Shown here in pieces: positions 44,920 through 53,416 of a DNA stretch of 64,000 nucleotides. The stretch lies in NCBI GenBank assembly GCA_943788405.1, contig CALSQD010000002.1:980850-1044849 (forward strand). Reading direction: 5' to 3'. The stretch is from an uncultured Flavobacteriales bacterium (GTDB lineage Bacteria; Bacteroidota; Bacteroidia; Flavobacteriales; BACL11). How positions within the stretch are numbered: the first letter of the stretch is position 1; every line of letters starts with the position of its first letter. The position numbers and the translations under genes were made by a program. The notes under the pieces are model-generated. The model made no database searches, was not told where the DNA came from, and saw only the letters and a list, made by a program, of their open reading frames with translations.

Positions 44920-45921
44920 ATGACTGAAACATTACAAAACGACATAAAAGAACTAAACGAAAAGATAAACAAGGAAAGCGCCATAATTGACATGCTTATG
45001 CTTGAACTCAACAAAGTAATTGTTGGACAAAAGCATATGAGCGAACGCCTTTTAGTTGCACTTTTATCAAACGGTCATATATTATTAGAAGGAGTGCCTG
45101 GGCTTGCAAAAACACTTGCAATATCTACCCTTGCAAAAACGATAGATGCAGGATTTAGTCGTTTACAATTCACTCCTGATTTATTACCTGCCGATATTAT
45201 CGGAACACAGATATACAGCCCTAAAAATGAAAATTTCTCCATTAAAAAAGGACCTATATTCGCTAACTTTATTCTAGCAGATGAGATAAACCGTGCACCT
45301 GCAAAAGTACAATCAGCATTACTTGAAGCAATGCAGGAAAGACAAGTAACTATTGGTGGAGAGTCTTTTCCTTTGGACAAACCTTTCCTTGTAATGGCTA
45401 CTCAAAACCCTGTTGAACAAGAAGGAACATACCCATTACCAGAAGCACAAGTGGATAGGTTTATGCTAAAAGTAGTAATTGACTATCCAAAGAAGGATGA
45501 AGAAAAAATGATTATTCGCCACAACTTGGCAAAATCCTTCCCTACTGCCAATGCCGTGCTAAAAACTGATGCAATTATTCGTGCCCGTGACTTAGTAAAG
45601 GAAGTATACATGGATGAAAAAATTGAACAATACATTATTGATATTGTATTTGCTACCCGTTACCCTGAACAATATGGATTAGAAAAATACAAGGACATGA
45701 TAAGCTTTGGAGGTTCGCCAAGAGCAAGTATAAACCTAGCAGCTGCAAGTAAAGCTTATGCTTTTATCAAGCGTAGGGGCTATGTAATTCCTGAGGATGT
45801 ACGCGCATTATGCCATGATGTATTACGCCACAGAATAGGACTTACCTATGAAGCAGAAGCAGAAAATATTACTTCAGAAGATATTGTTACTGAAATATTA
45901 AATGCAGTAGAGATTCCTTAA
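44920..45921 (+). CDS. MoxR-family AAA+ ATPase (BatR-like)
   Basis: MoxR ATPases act with DUF58 and VWA proteins as chaperones or maturation factors; in the Bat operon they are linked to aerotolerance and stress. The 333-residue protein has the MoxR-type Walker A GVPGLAKT at 58-65 and Walker B LADEINRAPAKVQSALLEAM. Sensor 1 is MATQNP, followed by VEQEGTYPLPEAQVDRF, and sensor 2 is FGGSPRASINL. The ATG is chosen from the promoter position. The stop overlaps the next start, so it is co-translated with the DUF58 gene. Confidence 0.94.
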   Translation: MTETLQNDIKELNEKINKESAIIDMLMLELNKVIVGQKHMSERLLVALLSNGHILLEGVPGLAKTLAISTLAKTIDAGFSRLQFTPDLLPADIIGTQIYSPKNENFSIKKGPIFANFILADEINRAPAKVQSALLEAMQERQVTIGGESFPLDKPFLVMATQNPVEQEGTYPLPEAQVDRFMLKVVIDYPKKDEEKMIIRHNLAKSFPTANAVLKTDAIIRARDLVKEVYMDEKIEQYIIDIVFATRYPEQYGLEKYKDMISFGGSPRASINLAAASKAYAFIKRRGYVIPEDVRALCHDVLRHRIGLTYEAEAENITSEDIVTEILNAVEIP

Positions 45922-46796
45922 TGAGTACCTCAGCACTTTTAAAAAAAGTTCGTAAGATTGAAATAAAAACCAAAGGGCTTTCCAACCATATTTTTGCTGG
46001 AGAATACCATACGGCTTTTAAAGGAAAAGGTATGGCCTTTTCGGAAGTGCGAGAATACCAACCTGGAGATGATGTGCGCTCAATTGACTGGAATGTAACT
46101 GCCCGCTACAATGCACCATTTGTAAAAGTTTTTGAAGAAGAACGAGAAATGACTGTAATGCTTTTAATAGATGTATCAGCATCAGGGAATTTTGGAACAC
46201 AGGAGCAATTTAAACGAGAATTAGCCACTGAGCTATCAGCTATTTTAGCTTTTTCAGCCATAAATAATAACGATAAAGTAGGAGTCATTTTCTTTACCGA
46301 TAAAGTAGAACAATTCATTCCTCCTAAAAAAGGAAAAAGCCATATCCTTAGGATAATCCGTGAAGTATTAGCCTTTCAACCTACAGGAAAAGGAACGGAT
46401 ATTGCTGGTGCATTAAAGTATTTTAATTCTGTAATTAAAAAAAGAAGTATCTGTTTTATCCTCTCAGATTTTATGAGCAAAGAATTTGAAAGGCCCTTAA
46501 AAATAGCTAGCAAAAAGCATGATTTGGTAGCATTAAGGATTCACGACACAAGAGAAGATACTCTACCTAATATTGGCTTAGTACCTATGCAGGATGCTGA
46601 AACAGAAGAAATAGTATTTGTTGATACATCCAGCAAGAAAGTACGAGATAATTTTGCAAAAAACAGGCTGCAAGCAACCGATAAATTACGCAAACTATTC
46701 CCAGCTAGTGGAGTGGATTTAATTGACATTACCACAGGAACAGATTATGTAAAACCACTAATTAACTTTTTTAAAACAAGAGGAAGCAGAAGATGA
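45921..46796 (+). CDS. DUF58 domain-containing protein
   Basis: This DUF58 protein (291 residues) has the family signature REYQPGDDVRSIDWNVTARY near 42-61. A degenerate von Willebrand A-like fold follows, with LLIDVSASGNFG in place of a perfect MIDAS, and ends GVDLIDITTGTDYVKPL. DUF58 proteins always sit beside MoxR and are presumed partners. It starts on the last base of the moxR stop and overlaps the following gene by 4 nt. Confidence 0.93.
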   Translation: MSTSALLKKVRKIEIKTKGLSNHIFAGEYHTAFKGKGMAFSEVREYQPGDDVRSIDWNVTARYNAPFVKVFEEEREMTVMLLIDVSASGNFGTQEQFKRELATELSAILAFSAINNNDKVGVIFFTDKVEQFIPPKKGKSHILRIIREVLAFQPTGKGTDIAGALKYFNSVIKKRSICFILSDFMSKEFERPLKIASKKHDLVALRIHDTREDTLPNIGLVPMQDAETEEIVFVDTSSKKVRDNFAKNRLQATDKLRKLFPASGVDLIDITTGTDYVKPLINFFKTRGSRR

Positions 46797-47650
46797 AACA
46801 GTTATTAGCCCTTTTATTAATCAGTAATTTTTCTTTTGCACAAACAGCAAATTTGGACACCAACTCCATTTTGATTGGAGAACAAATCAACTTTAGCATT
46901 AGTAATGAAATAAGTGCAACTGAAGCTTGGCCTACATATGAGGAATTTTTAGTTGAAGGAGTTGAAATCATAAAAGAAGGAAAACTAGATACAAGTGAAA
47001 ACCTTATTTCACAAAACTTCATCATCACTGCTTGGGATAGCGGAAGTTATTACATCCCTCCTATTGCTTTTTCAGCAACTAGTAAAACGGAAGGACTTTT
47101 GTTAAATGTACAAACTATAACATTAGAAGAAGGCGCTCAACTAAAGGACATAAAACAGCCAATGGAAGCACCAATCGGTTGGAGCGATATTTGGCCTTGG
47201 CTGCTTGGCATACTTATATTAGCCATCATAATCTTCTTGCTTAAAAAGTATGTATTCAATAAAAAGGAATCTGTTAAAATTGAAAAGCCAAAAGTAGTTA
47301 TCCCAGCTGATGTTACAGCCTTACAACAATTAACAAAACTGAATGAGGAACAAGTTTGGCAAGCAGGAAACATAAAACAATACCATACCGAGCTATCAGA
47401 AATAATTAGAAGATACACAGAAGATAGGTTCAAATTTATAGCTTTAGAACTTGCAACTGATGAAATACTAAGCGAACTAAAAAGCAAAGTAAATAACGAG
47501 CAATTAGCAAGTATTACTATTCTATTACAAAGAGCTGATTTAGCCAAGTTTGCCAAAAGTAAACCAGATGCTAATGAAAACAAAGAAAGTATGCAGCTTG
47601 CCAAACATTTTGTAAGCCAAACCAAACAACAGGAAATAAAAAATGGCTAA
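46793..47650 (+). CDS. Membrane-anchored Bat operon protein of unknown function
   Basis: A signal peptide (MKQLLALLLISNFSFAQ) leads a periplasmic beta-rich domain of about 110 residues that resembles the repeats of BatD (NSILIGEQINFSISN, like the paralogue in the batD product). One membrane helix (WPWLLGILILAIIIFLLKKY) and a cytoplasmic helical tail of about 100 residues follow (KQYHTELSEIIRRYTEDRF). It is a short BatD-like component present between DUF58 and batA in Bacteroidota operons. Function unknown. Confidence 0.85.
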   Translation: MKQLLALLLISNFSFAQTANLDTNSILIGEQINFSISNEISATEAWPTYEEFLVEGVEIIKEGKLDTSENLISQNFIITAWDSGSYYIPPIAFSATSKTEGLLLNVQTITLEEGAQLKDIKQPMEAPIGWSDIWPWLLGILILAIIIFLLKKYVFNKKESVKIEKPKVVIPADVTALQQLTKLNEEQVWQAGNIKQYHTELSEIIRRYTEDRFKFIALELATDEILSELKSKVNNEQLASITILLQRADLAKFAKSKPDANENKESMQLAKHFVSQTKQQEIKNG

Positions 47651-48632
47651 TTATACTTTTGTAAATAGCGAGTTTTTCTACCTATTGGCATTGCCCTTAG
47701 CACTACTAGTATGGTACGGATTAAAACACAAAAGTAATGCTAGTGCTATATTGTTTTCAGCAACAGCAAGTATAAATACCAAACCTACCCTAAAACAACA
47801 ATTACGCCATATTCCTTTTTTACTAAAAATAAGTGCAGCCGTATTGTTAATTATTGCTTTTGCTCGTCCACAATCAAGCACCAACTGGGAGGAAAGTACC
47901 ACAGAAGGAATTGACATTGTATTGGCTATGGATATATCAGGAAGTATGTTGGCACAGGACCTAAAGCCTGACCGATTAGAAGCCTCCAAAAATGTAGCTA
48001 TGGACTTTATAAGTAAGCGAATAAACGACCGTGTTGGATTGGTTATTTTTGCTGGAGAAAGCTTTACCCAATGCCCACTAACAACTGACCATAATGTACT
48101 CATCAATTTATTTAAGGATGTAAAAAGTGGAATGGTAGATGACGGAACTGCAATAGGAATGGGATTAGCTACAGCCGTAAACCGATTAAAAGATTCTGAA
48201 GCAATCTCCAAAGTAATTATTTTACTTACGGATGGAGTAAATAATAGTGGAATGGTTCCTCCATTAACAGCAGCTGAAATTGCCCAAAAATTTGGCATCC
48301 GTGTTTACACAATTGGTGTAGGGACTGAAGGCTTTGCACCCTATCCTTTCCAAACCCCTTTTGGCATACAATACCAAGAAGTAGAGGTTAAAATTGACGA
48401 AAAAACTTTACAAGATATTGCTACCCTAACGGATGGAAAATATTTTAGAGCAACCAATAACAACTCCTTAAAAGAAATATACAAGGATATTGATGCTTTA
48501 GAAAAATCTAAAATAGAAGTTACTGAATTTCATAAAAAATCAGAAGAATTTTTACCCTTTGCACTGTGGGCATTAGGCCTTTTATTTTTAGGGTTTATTT
48601 TACAAATTACTTATTTAAAACAGATTCCTTAA
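47643..48632 (+). CDS. batA: Aerotolerance-related VWA protein BatA
   Basis: The 329-residue protein has two N-terminal membrane helices (about 9-26 and 57-75) and a C-terminal one (about 305-325) flanking a periplasmic VWA domain. The MIDAS DISGS motif is at 97-101, and TDGVNNSG supplies the later Asp. It binds metal and presumably ligand proteins. The family is linked to oxygen tolerance in Bacteroides fragilis and virulence in other species. It overlaps the preceding gene by 8 nt. Confidence 0.92.
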   Translation: MANYTFVNSEFFYLLALPLALLVWYGLKHKSNASAILFSATASINTKPTLKQQLRHIPFLLKISAAVLLIIAFARPQSSTNWEESTTEGIDIVLAMDISGSMLAQDLKPDRLEASKNVAMDFISKRINDRVGLVIFAGESFTQCPLTTDHNVLINLFKDVKSGMVDDGTAIGMGLATAVNRLKDSEAISKVIILLTDGVNNSGMVPPLTAAEIAQKFGIRVYTIGVGTEGFAPYPFQTPFGIQYQEVEVKIDEKTLQDIATLTDGKYFRATNNNSLKEIYKDIDALEKSKIEVTEFHKKSEEFLPFALWALGLLFLGFILQITYLKQIP

Positions 48633-49667
48633 ATGTTAAGATACGAACATATCGAATATTTGAATTTCCTATTTGGGATTCCTGTTTTAATTATAGCATT
48701 GCTATTCTACAACAAATGGAAAAAAAATGCTCTATCCCTTTTTGGAGATAACAGATTAGTAAAAGAATTGATGCATTCTTACTCAAAAAAAAGAGTGCGA
48801 ATTAAAAACATCCTAACCATTCTTATTTTCATTTTACTCATCATTGGTATTGCCAACCCACAAGTAGGTACAAAAATGGAGGAAGTAAAAAGAGAGGGAG
48901 TAGATTTAATGATAGCCATTGACCTTTCCAATTCCATGATGGCTGAAGACATAAAACCTAACCGACTAGAAAGAGCTAAACTAGCCATTTCCCGATTAAT
49001 TGACAAATTAGAAGGAGATAGAATTGGATTGATCGTTTTTGCAGGAGAGGCTTATGTTCAATTACCCATCACAACTGATTATTCAGCAGCCAAATTATTT
49101 TTATCAACCGTAAACACCAATATAGTACCCACACAAGGAACTGAAATTGCAAAAGCAATTGATTTGAGTATACAGTCCTTTGACATGGAGAATGCCCAAA
49201 ATAAAGCTATCATTATTATTACTGATGGTGAAAGTCATGATGAAAAAGCAATAGAAAGTGCTGAGCAAGCTAATGAACTAGGAATATTCGTTCACACTCT
49301 AGGAATGGGACTCAGCAAAGGAGGCCCAATTCCTATTTACAACAAATATGGAAATAAAACTGGCTACCGAAAAGATAGAGATGGAAATACTGTAGTAAGT
49401 AAATTGAATGAAAATTTATTACAACAAATTGCTAGTGCAGGAAAAGGAACTTATGTGCGTGCTAACAACTCCAAAGCAGGGCTTTCCACCCTATTTGCAG
49501 AAATCAATAAAATGGAAAAGAAAGAAATTGGTACTATGGTATTTACTGAATACAAAGATAGATTCCAATTATTTTTAGGTGCAGCACTACTCCTTTTACT
49601 GCTAGATTTAATCCTACTTAGAAGAAAAAATAAATGGAGTAACCGTATTAACTTTTATAAAGACTAA
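48633..49667 (+). CDS. batB: Aerotolerance-related VWA protein BatB
   Basis: This 344-residue paralogue of BatA has the same layout: two N-terminal helices (about 11-27 and 57-75), a VWA domain with MIDAS DLSNS at 97-101 and ITDGESHDE, and a C-terminal helix. It starts directly after the batA stop, and its last base overlaps the TPR gene. BatA and BatB are thought to work together in the cell envelope. Confidence 0.92.
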   Translation: MLRYEHIEYLNFLFGIPVLIIALLFYNKWKKNALSLFGDNRLVKELMHSYSKKRVRIKNILTILIFILLIIGIANPQVGTKMEEVKREGVDLMIAIDLSNSMMAEDIKPNRLERAKLAISRLIDKLEGDRIGLIVFAGEAYVQLPITTDYSAAKLFLSTVNTNIVPTQGTEIAKAIDLSIQSFDMENAQNKAIIIITDGESHDEKAIESAEQANELGIFVHTLGMGLSKGGPIPIYNKYGNKTGYRKDRDGNTVVSKLNENLLQQIASAGKGTYVRANNSKAGLSTLFAEINKMEKKEIGTMVFTEYKDRFQLFLGAALLLLLLDLILLRRKNKWSNRINFYKD

Positions 49668-50386
49668 TGAAAAATACCCTCTTCATATTATCTTTTTTAA
49701 TGTGCATCTCCTCCTTTGCTCAAAACAAGAAATCATTTTTGAGAGATGGGAATGAACTCTATACTGATAGTAGTTATAATGAAGCAGAAATGCAATACCG
49801 AAAATCATTAGAAAAAGATCAAGATTATTTTAATGCTTCTTTTAATTTAGCGGATGCTGTTTACAAGCAAGAACGCTATGAAGAATCATCTGCACTATTT
49901 GATGCTTTAATTAATGATGCACCAACTGAAAATGATTTAGCAAAAGTATATCATAATTTAGGAAACTCATTAGTAAAAGAACAAAAGCTAAAAGAAGCTA
50001 TTGCTGCATATAAAAGTGCCTTACGAATAAACCCTAATGACAAAGACACAAGGCATAATTTAGCCTTAAGCACACAACAAAAACAGCAACAAGAGCAAGA
50101 AAATAAAGAAGAAGACAAGGAAAATAAGGACGAGCAAAAAGAAGATAAAGAAGGAGAAAACAAAGAGGAAGAAAAAGAGAACAAAGAACAAGAAAAGAAT
50201 CAAGAGAATCAAGAACAAAAAGAGCAAGAACAAGAAAGTAAGCCAGAAGAAAAGAAAGAGGAAATGAGCAAGGAGGCTGCCGAAAAAATGCTAGAAGCAA
50301 TACAACAACAAGAAAAAGATTTGCAAGAAGAATTGCAAAAGAAGAAAGCGAAAGGAAAAAGAGTTAAAGTATTAAAGGATTGGTAA
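49667..50386 (+). CDS. batC: TPR protein BatC with charged low-complexity tail
   Basis: The signal peptide MKNTLFILSFLMCISSFAQ is followed by three TPR units (about 25-130), for example KVYHNLGNSLVKEQKLKEAI. Residues about 138-215 are a purine-encoded run of Glu, Lys and Gln. BatC proteins are periplasmic scaffolds for BatA/BatB. The stop is one base from the batD start. Confidence 0.88.
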   Translation: MKNTLFILSFLMCISSFAQNKKSFLRDGNELYTDSSYNEAEMQYRKSLEKDQDYFNASFNLADAVYKQERYEESSALFDALINDAPTENDLAKVYHNLGNSLVKEQKLKEAIAAYKSALRINPNDKDTRHNLALSTQQKQQQEQENKEEDKENKDEQKEDKEGENKEEEKENKEQEKNQENQEQKEQEQESKPEEKKEEMSKEAAEKMLEAIQQQEKDLQEELQKKKAKGKRVKVLKDW

Positions 50387-50387
50387 A

Positions 50388-52142
50388 TTGAAAAAGTTAG
50401 CCCTCATATTATGTTTGTTTTGCAGTGCATTATTAAATGCTCAGCAACTAAAAGTAGCTGCCGACAAAAACCCAGCAATAATTGGGGAACAAATCCTTAT
50501 ACAATACACCATCAACACAAAAGGAGATAATTTTAAATCCCCAAACTTTAAAGAATTAAGAGTATTAAGTGGTCCCAACCCATCTACACAAAGTAGTTAT
50601 AGTTTTGTAAACGGGAAAAGTCAGAACACGAGTTCAACTACCTATTCTTTTTACCTAAAAGCTACAAAAGAAGGAAGCTACAATATTAGCCCTGCAAGCA
50701 TTAGCGTTAAAGGAAAAACAATAAAAAGTAAAGCTTACCAACTAAAAGTAGTAAAAGGAAGTGAGAAAAGTAAAGCCCAACAAAAAGCATTAACCAATAA
50801 TCTTTTTATTAAAGTTGAAACTAGCAAAAGGAATATAGTTGTTGGAGAGCAAATATTGGTAACCTACAAACTATTTACTAGGGTTGACTTACACAATACT
50901 GAACTATCCTCACTGCCAGCCTTAAACGGATTTTGGGCAAAGGATTTAGAAGCCTCAAGCCGATTTAAACGAGATGTAGTAGATGGTATATCTTACAATG
51001 TTGCCACAATTAAAAAGTCAGTACTTACAGCACAAAAATCAGGAGAATTAATAATTGACCCTATGGAACTCAAATGCAGTATCCGTATTCAAAATAAAAG
51101 AAATAACAGAGATCCATTTGCTAACTTTTTTGGAGGGGGATATAATATTCAAGAAGAATTTATCAGTTCCAAACCTATTAGCATAAAAGTAGCGGATTTA
51201 CCAAACCCTCCTGCTAATTTTAAAGGTGCTGTTGGTGCAATGAAAATATCCTCAGAAGTAGATAACACCACTATAAACGCCAATGATGCTATCAACTACA
51301 AACTTACAATTACTGGAACAGGAAACATAGAATTAATTGAGCCATTGGAAATCCAATTTCCTGAAGACTTTGAAGTGTATGACCCAAAAATTACGGACAG
51401 AATATTTGAAGGAGGAAGAAAAAGAAGCATCAAAACTTTTGAATATCTATTGATACCAAGATATAAAGGAGATTATACAATTGCCTCAGCAAGCCTTGTT
51501 GTTTACAATACAAAAAAGAAACAATACGAAACTAAGAAATCAAGTAATCACTCCCTAAAAATATTAGCTAGTAAAAATAATGAGCAAGAAGCAGGAGGCA
51601 CAAGTCAGCAACAAATAAAAACTGAACAAAAAGATATTAATTATATTTTTATAGAAAGTAACCTGAAGAAAATTACAGCAAGATTTATACACCCTAAACT
51701 TTTTTACATCCTATTCTTTTTACCAATATTATTACTTTTAATTTTAGGAATTTACAATAAGATAGTTGGGAAAACAGACACAAATAGTAGTGATTGGAAA
51801 AACAAAAAAGCAAATAAAATTGCACTAAAACGATTGAAAACTGCTCAAACTTGCATAAATTCAAATGATTTTGATGGTTTTTTTGAAGAAATAGAAAAAT
51901 CAATATGGGGTTATTTTGCTGATAAATTTAAAGTTGCAATAGCTGATTTATCAAAAGACACTGTGAGCAGTTATTTTAAATCCTCAGCAATTGAAAATAC
52001 AATTGAGAGTAAATTTATTGCTCTTTTGGATGAATGTGAATTTGCACGCTATGCACCTGCAAGTAATAAAAATGCACAAATGGATGCTGTACTTGATAAA
52101 GCAAAAAATATAATTATTGAAGTAGAAACTGCACTAAAATGA
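50388..52142 (+). CDS. batD: Oxygen-tolerance protein BatD
   Basis: The 584-residue protein begins with TTG (50388), the only start giving the signal peptide MKKLALILCLFCSALLNAQ. Three BatD-type immunoglobulin-like domains follow. Recurring motifs are NPAIIGEQILIQYTINTKGD near the N-terminus and VVGEQILVTYKLFTRVD in the second domain. One membrane helix (LFYILFFLPILLLLILGIYN, about 437-456) and a cytoplasmic helical tail come next. It overlaps the batE start by 4 nt. Confidence 0.9.
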   Translation: MKKLALILCLFCSALLNAQQLKVAADKNPAIIGEQILIQYTINTKGDNFKSPNFKELRVLSGPNPSTQSSYSFVNGKSQNTSSTTYSFYLKATKEGSYNISPASISVKGKTIKSKAYQLKVVKGSEKSKAQQKALTNNLFIKVETSKRNIVVGEQILVTYKLFTRVDLHNTELSSLPALNGFWAKDLEASSRFKRDVVDGISYNVATIKKSVLTAQKSGELIIDPMELKCSIRIQNKRNNRDPFANFFGGGYNIQEEFISSKPISIKVADLPNPPANFKGAVGAMKISSEVDNTTINANDAINYKLTITGTGNIELIEPLEIQFPEDFEVYDPKITDRIFEGGRKRSIKTFEYLLIPRYKGDYTIASASLVVYNTKKKQYETKKSSNHSLKILASKNNEQEAGGTSQQQIKTEQKDINYIFIESNLKKITARFIHPKLFYILFFLPILLLLILGIYNKIVGKTDTNSSDWKNKKANKIALKRLKTAQTCINSNDFDGFFEEIEKSIWGYFADKFKVAIADLSKDTVSSYFKSSAIENTIESKFIALLDECEFARYAPASNKNAQMDAVLDKAKNIIIEVETALK

Positions 52143-52867
52143 GAAAATTAACCTTCATACTATCTGTATTTTTTGCTACTAACATTTTAGCTGGAGAACA
52201 ACTTTTCAAACAAGCAAATACTGAGTATTCAAATGAAAATTATTCAATTGCTATTTCGCTTTACGATAGCGTTTTAACAAACGAATTAGAGAGTGCAGAG
52301 CTTTATTACAATTTAGGGAACTGCTATTACAAAACGCAGGATTGGGCAAATGCTATTTGGCATTACGAAAAAAGTCTTCAACTTAATTCACAAGAAAAAA
52401 CTTTACAAAACTTAGCTTTAGCAAAGCTTAAAATAGTGGATAGAATTGAAGCATTACCTCAACTTTTTTACAAAAAATGGTGGCATAGCACAACTCAATT
52501 ATTCAGCACAAAATCCTGGCAAATCCTTACCCTAATTGCTATAGGCTTAATTTTTATTCTGCAATTGTTAAATCAATTTACATCCATAAAAAACAAATTA
52601 CTTTTAAGTTTTTTATATCCATTCACAATAATTTCACTACTCATTGAATATAGTTCATACAAGCAGAACTTTGCACAAAAAGAAGGAATTATCTTTACCT
52701 CAACTGTAACAGTAAATAGTGCTCCAACCAGTAATAGCACCGATTTATTTTCGCTACATTCAGGAAGTAAAGTACAAGTAATTGATGAGATTGGCGATTG
52801 GATAAATGTTGAAATTGTGAACGGAAATAGCGGTTGGATTATGAAAAACACAATTAAAGAATTATAA
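52139..52867 (+). CDS. batE: TPR and SH3-domain protein BatE
   Basis: The signal peptide MRKLTFILSVFFATNILAG leads TPR repeats (AELYYNLGNCYYKTQDWANA). Two hydrophobic helices follow (about 120-137 and 148-164), then a bacterial SH3 domain (about 180-240) with DLFSLHSGSKVQVIDEIGDW and NGNSGWIMKNTI. It is the last gene of the operon: a terminator follows at 52913-52935. Confidence 0.88.
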   Translation: MRKLTFILSVFFATNILAGEQLFKQANTEYSNENYSIAISLYDSVLTNELESAELYYNLGNCYYKTQDWANAIWHYEKSLQLNSQEKTLQNLALAKLKIVDRIEALPQLFYKKWWHSTTQLFSTKSWQILTLIAIGLIFILQLLNQFTSIKNKLLLSFLYPFTIISLLIEYSSYKQNFAQKEGIIFTSTVTVNSAPTSNSTDLFSLHSGSKVQVIDEIGDWINVEIVNGNSGWIMKNTIKEL

Positions 52868-52912
52868 GAAATAAACTCTCCCTTTTTGAACGCATAAGTT
52901 TAGAAAACATCC

Positions 52913-52935
52913 AAAAGGAATTTCATCCTTTTTTT
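52913..52935 (+). terminator. Intrinsic terminator of the Bat operon
   Basis: AAAAGGA (52913-52919) pairs with TCCTTTT (52926-52932) over ATTTCA, with a seven-T run. It is followed after 2 bp by the -7 box of the next gene. Confidence 0.75.
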
Positions 52936-52937
52936 CG

Positions 52938-52945
52938 TATATTTG
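52938..52945 (+). promoter_or_regulatory. -7 box (TATATTTG) of the surface-protein cluster
   Basis: A perfect TANNTTTG box ends 24 nt before ATG 52970. Any -33 element would lie inside the preceding terminator hairpin; no TTTG is there. Confidence 0.5.
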
Positions 52946-52969
52946 TAGCTACATTTTAAAAACAAGTAT

Positions 52970-53416
52970 ATGTCAAAAATTTTACTAGCTATATTCATAG
53001 CTTTTACTAGCTTAATATCCATTAATCTTTCTGCTACCAACCCTGCTGATTGGGAAACCTATTTTGAAAACGATTCAGTTAAGATTGAGTATAAATATCA
53101 AAATTGCGAATACACTGAACAATTTAATTCTGAATTTGTAATTTTAAGAATTAGTAACTTAAATGCTAACTCTTTAACACTTGAATGGACTGAACAATTA
53201 TGGTATGATGAAAATTGTATAAATTGTGAAACAGGCAATAATGAAAATCGTAAGCAAATTACAATACTACCTTCAGTAATTACTGAAGGAGCATGTAACA
53301 TGAATAACCCTTTTCGCATATTTTCAAAATTTACAGAACAATTAGAAGATATGCCTGGTGTAAATAAAATATCTGCTCTTACAAAATTTGAGCTTATAAA
53401 CTTAAAAATAAAATAA
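52970..53416 (+). CDS. Small secreted protein of unknown family
   Basis: The signal peptide (MSKILLAIFIAFTSLISINLSA) leads a mature domain of about 126 residues, rich in beta strands with five cysteines (NCEYTE, ENCINCETG, GACNM). There is no sorting domain or lipobox, so it probably stays in the periplasm or is released. Its stop is directly followed by the ATG of the 1745-residue adhesin, so the two share an mRNA and probably a role at the surface. I do not recognise a named family. Confidence 0.8.
   Translation: MSKILLAIFIAFTSLISINLSATNPADWETYFENDSVKIEYKYQNCEYTEQFNSEFVILRISNLNANSLTLEWTEQLWYDENCINCETGNNENRKQITILPSVITEGACNMNNPFRIFSKFTEQLEDMPGVNKISALTKFELINLKIK

Noticed and set aside
50030-50300. 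Minus-strand ORFs opposite batC
   Set aside because: They are shadows of the purine-rich Glu/Lys/Gln tail; their Ser/Leu/Phe composition mirrors that bias.
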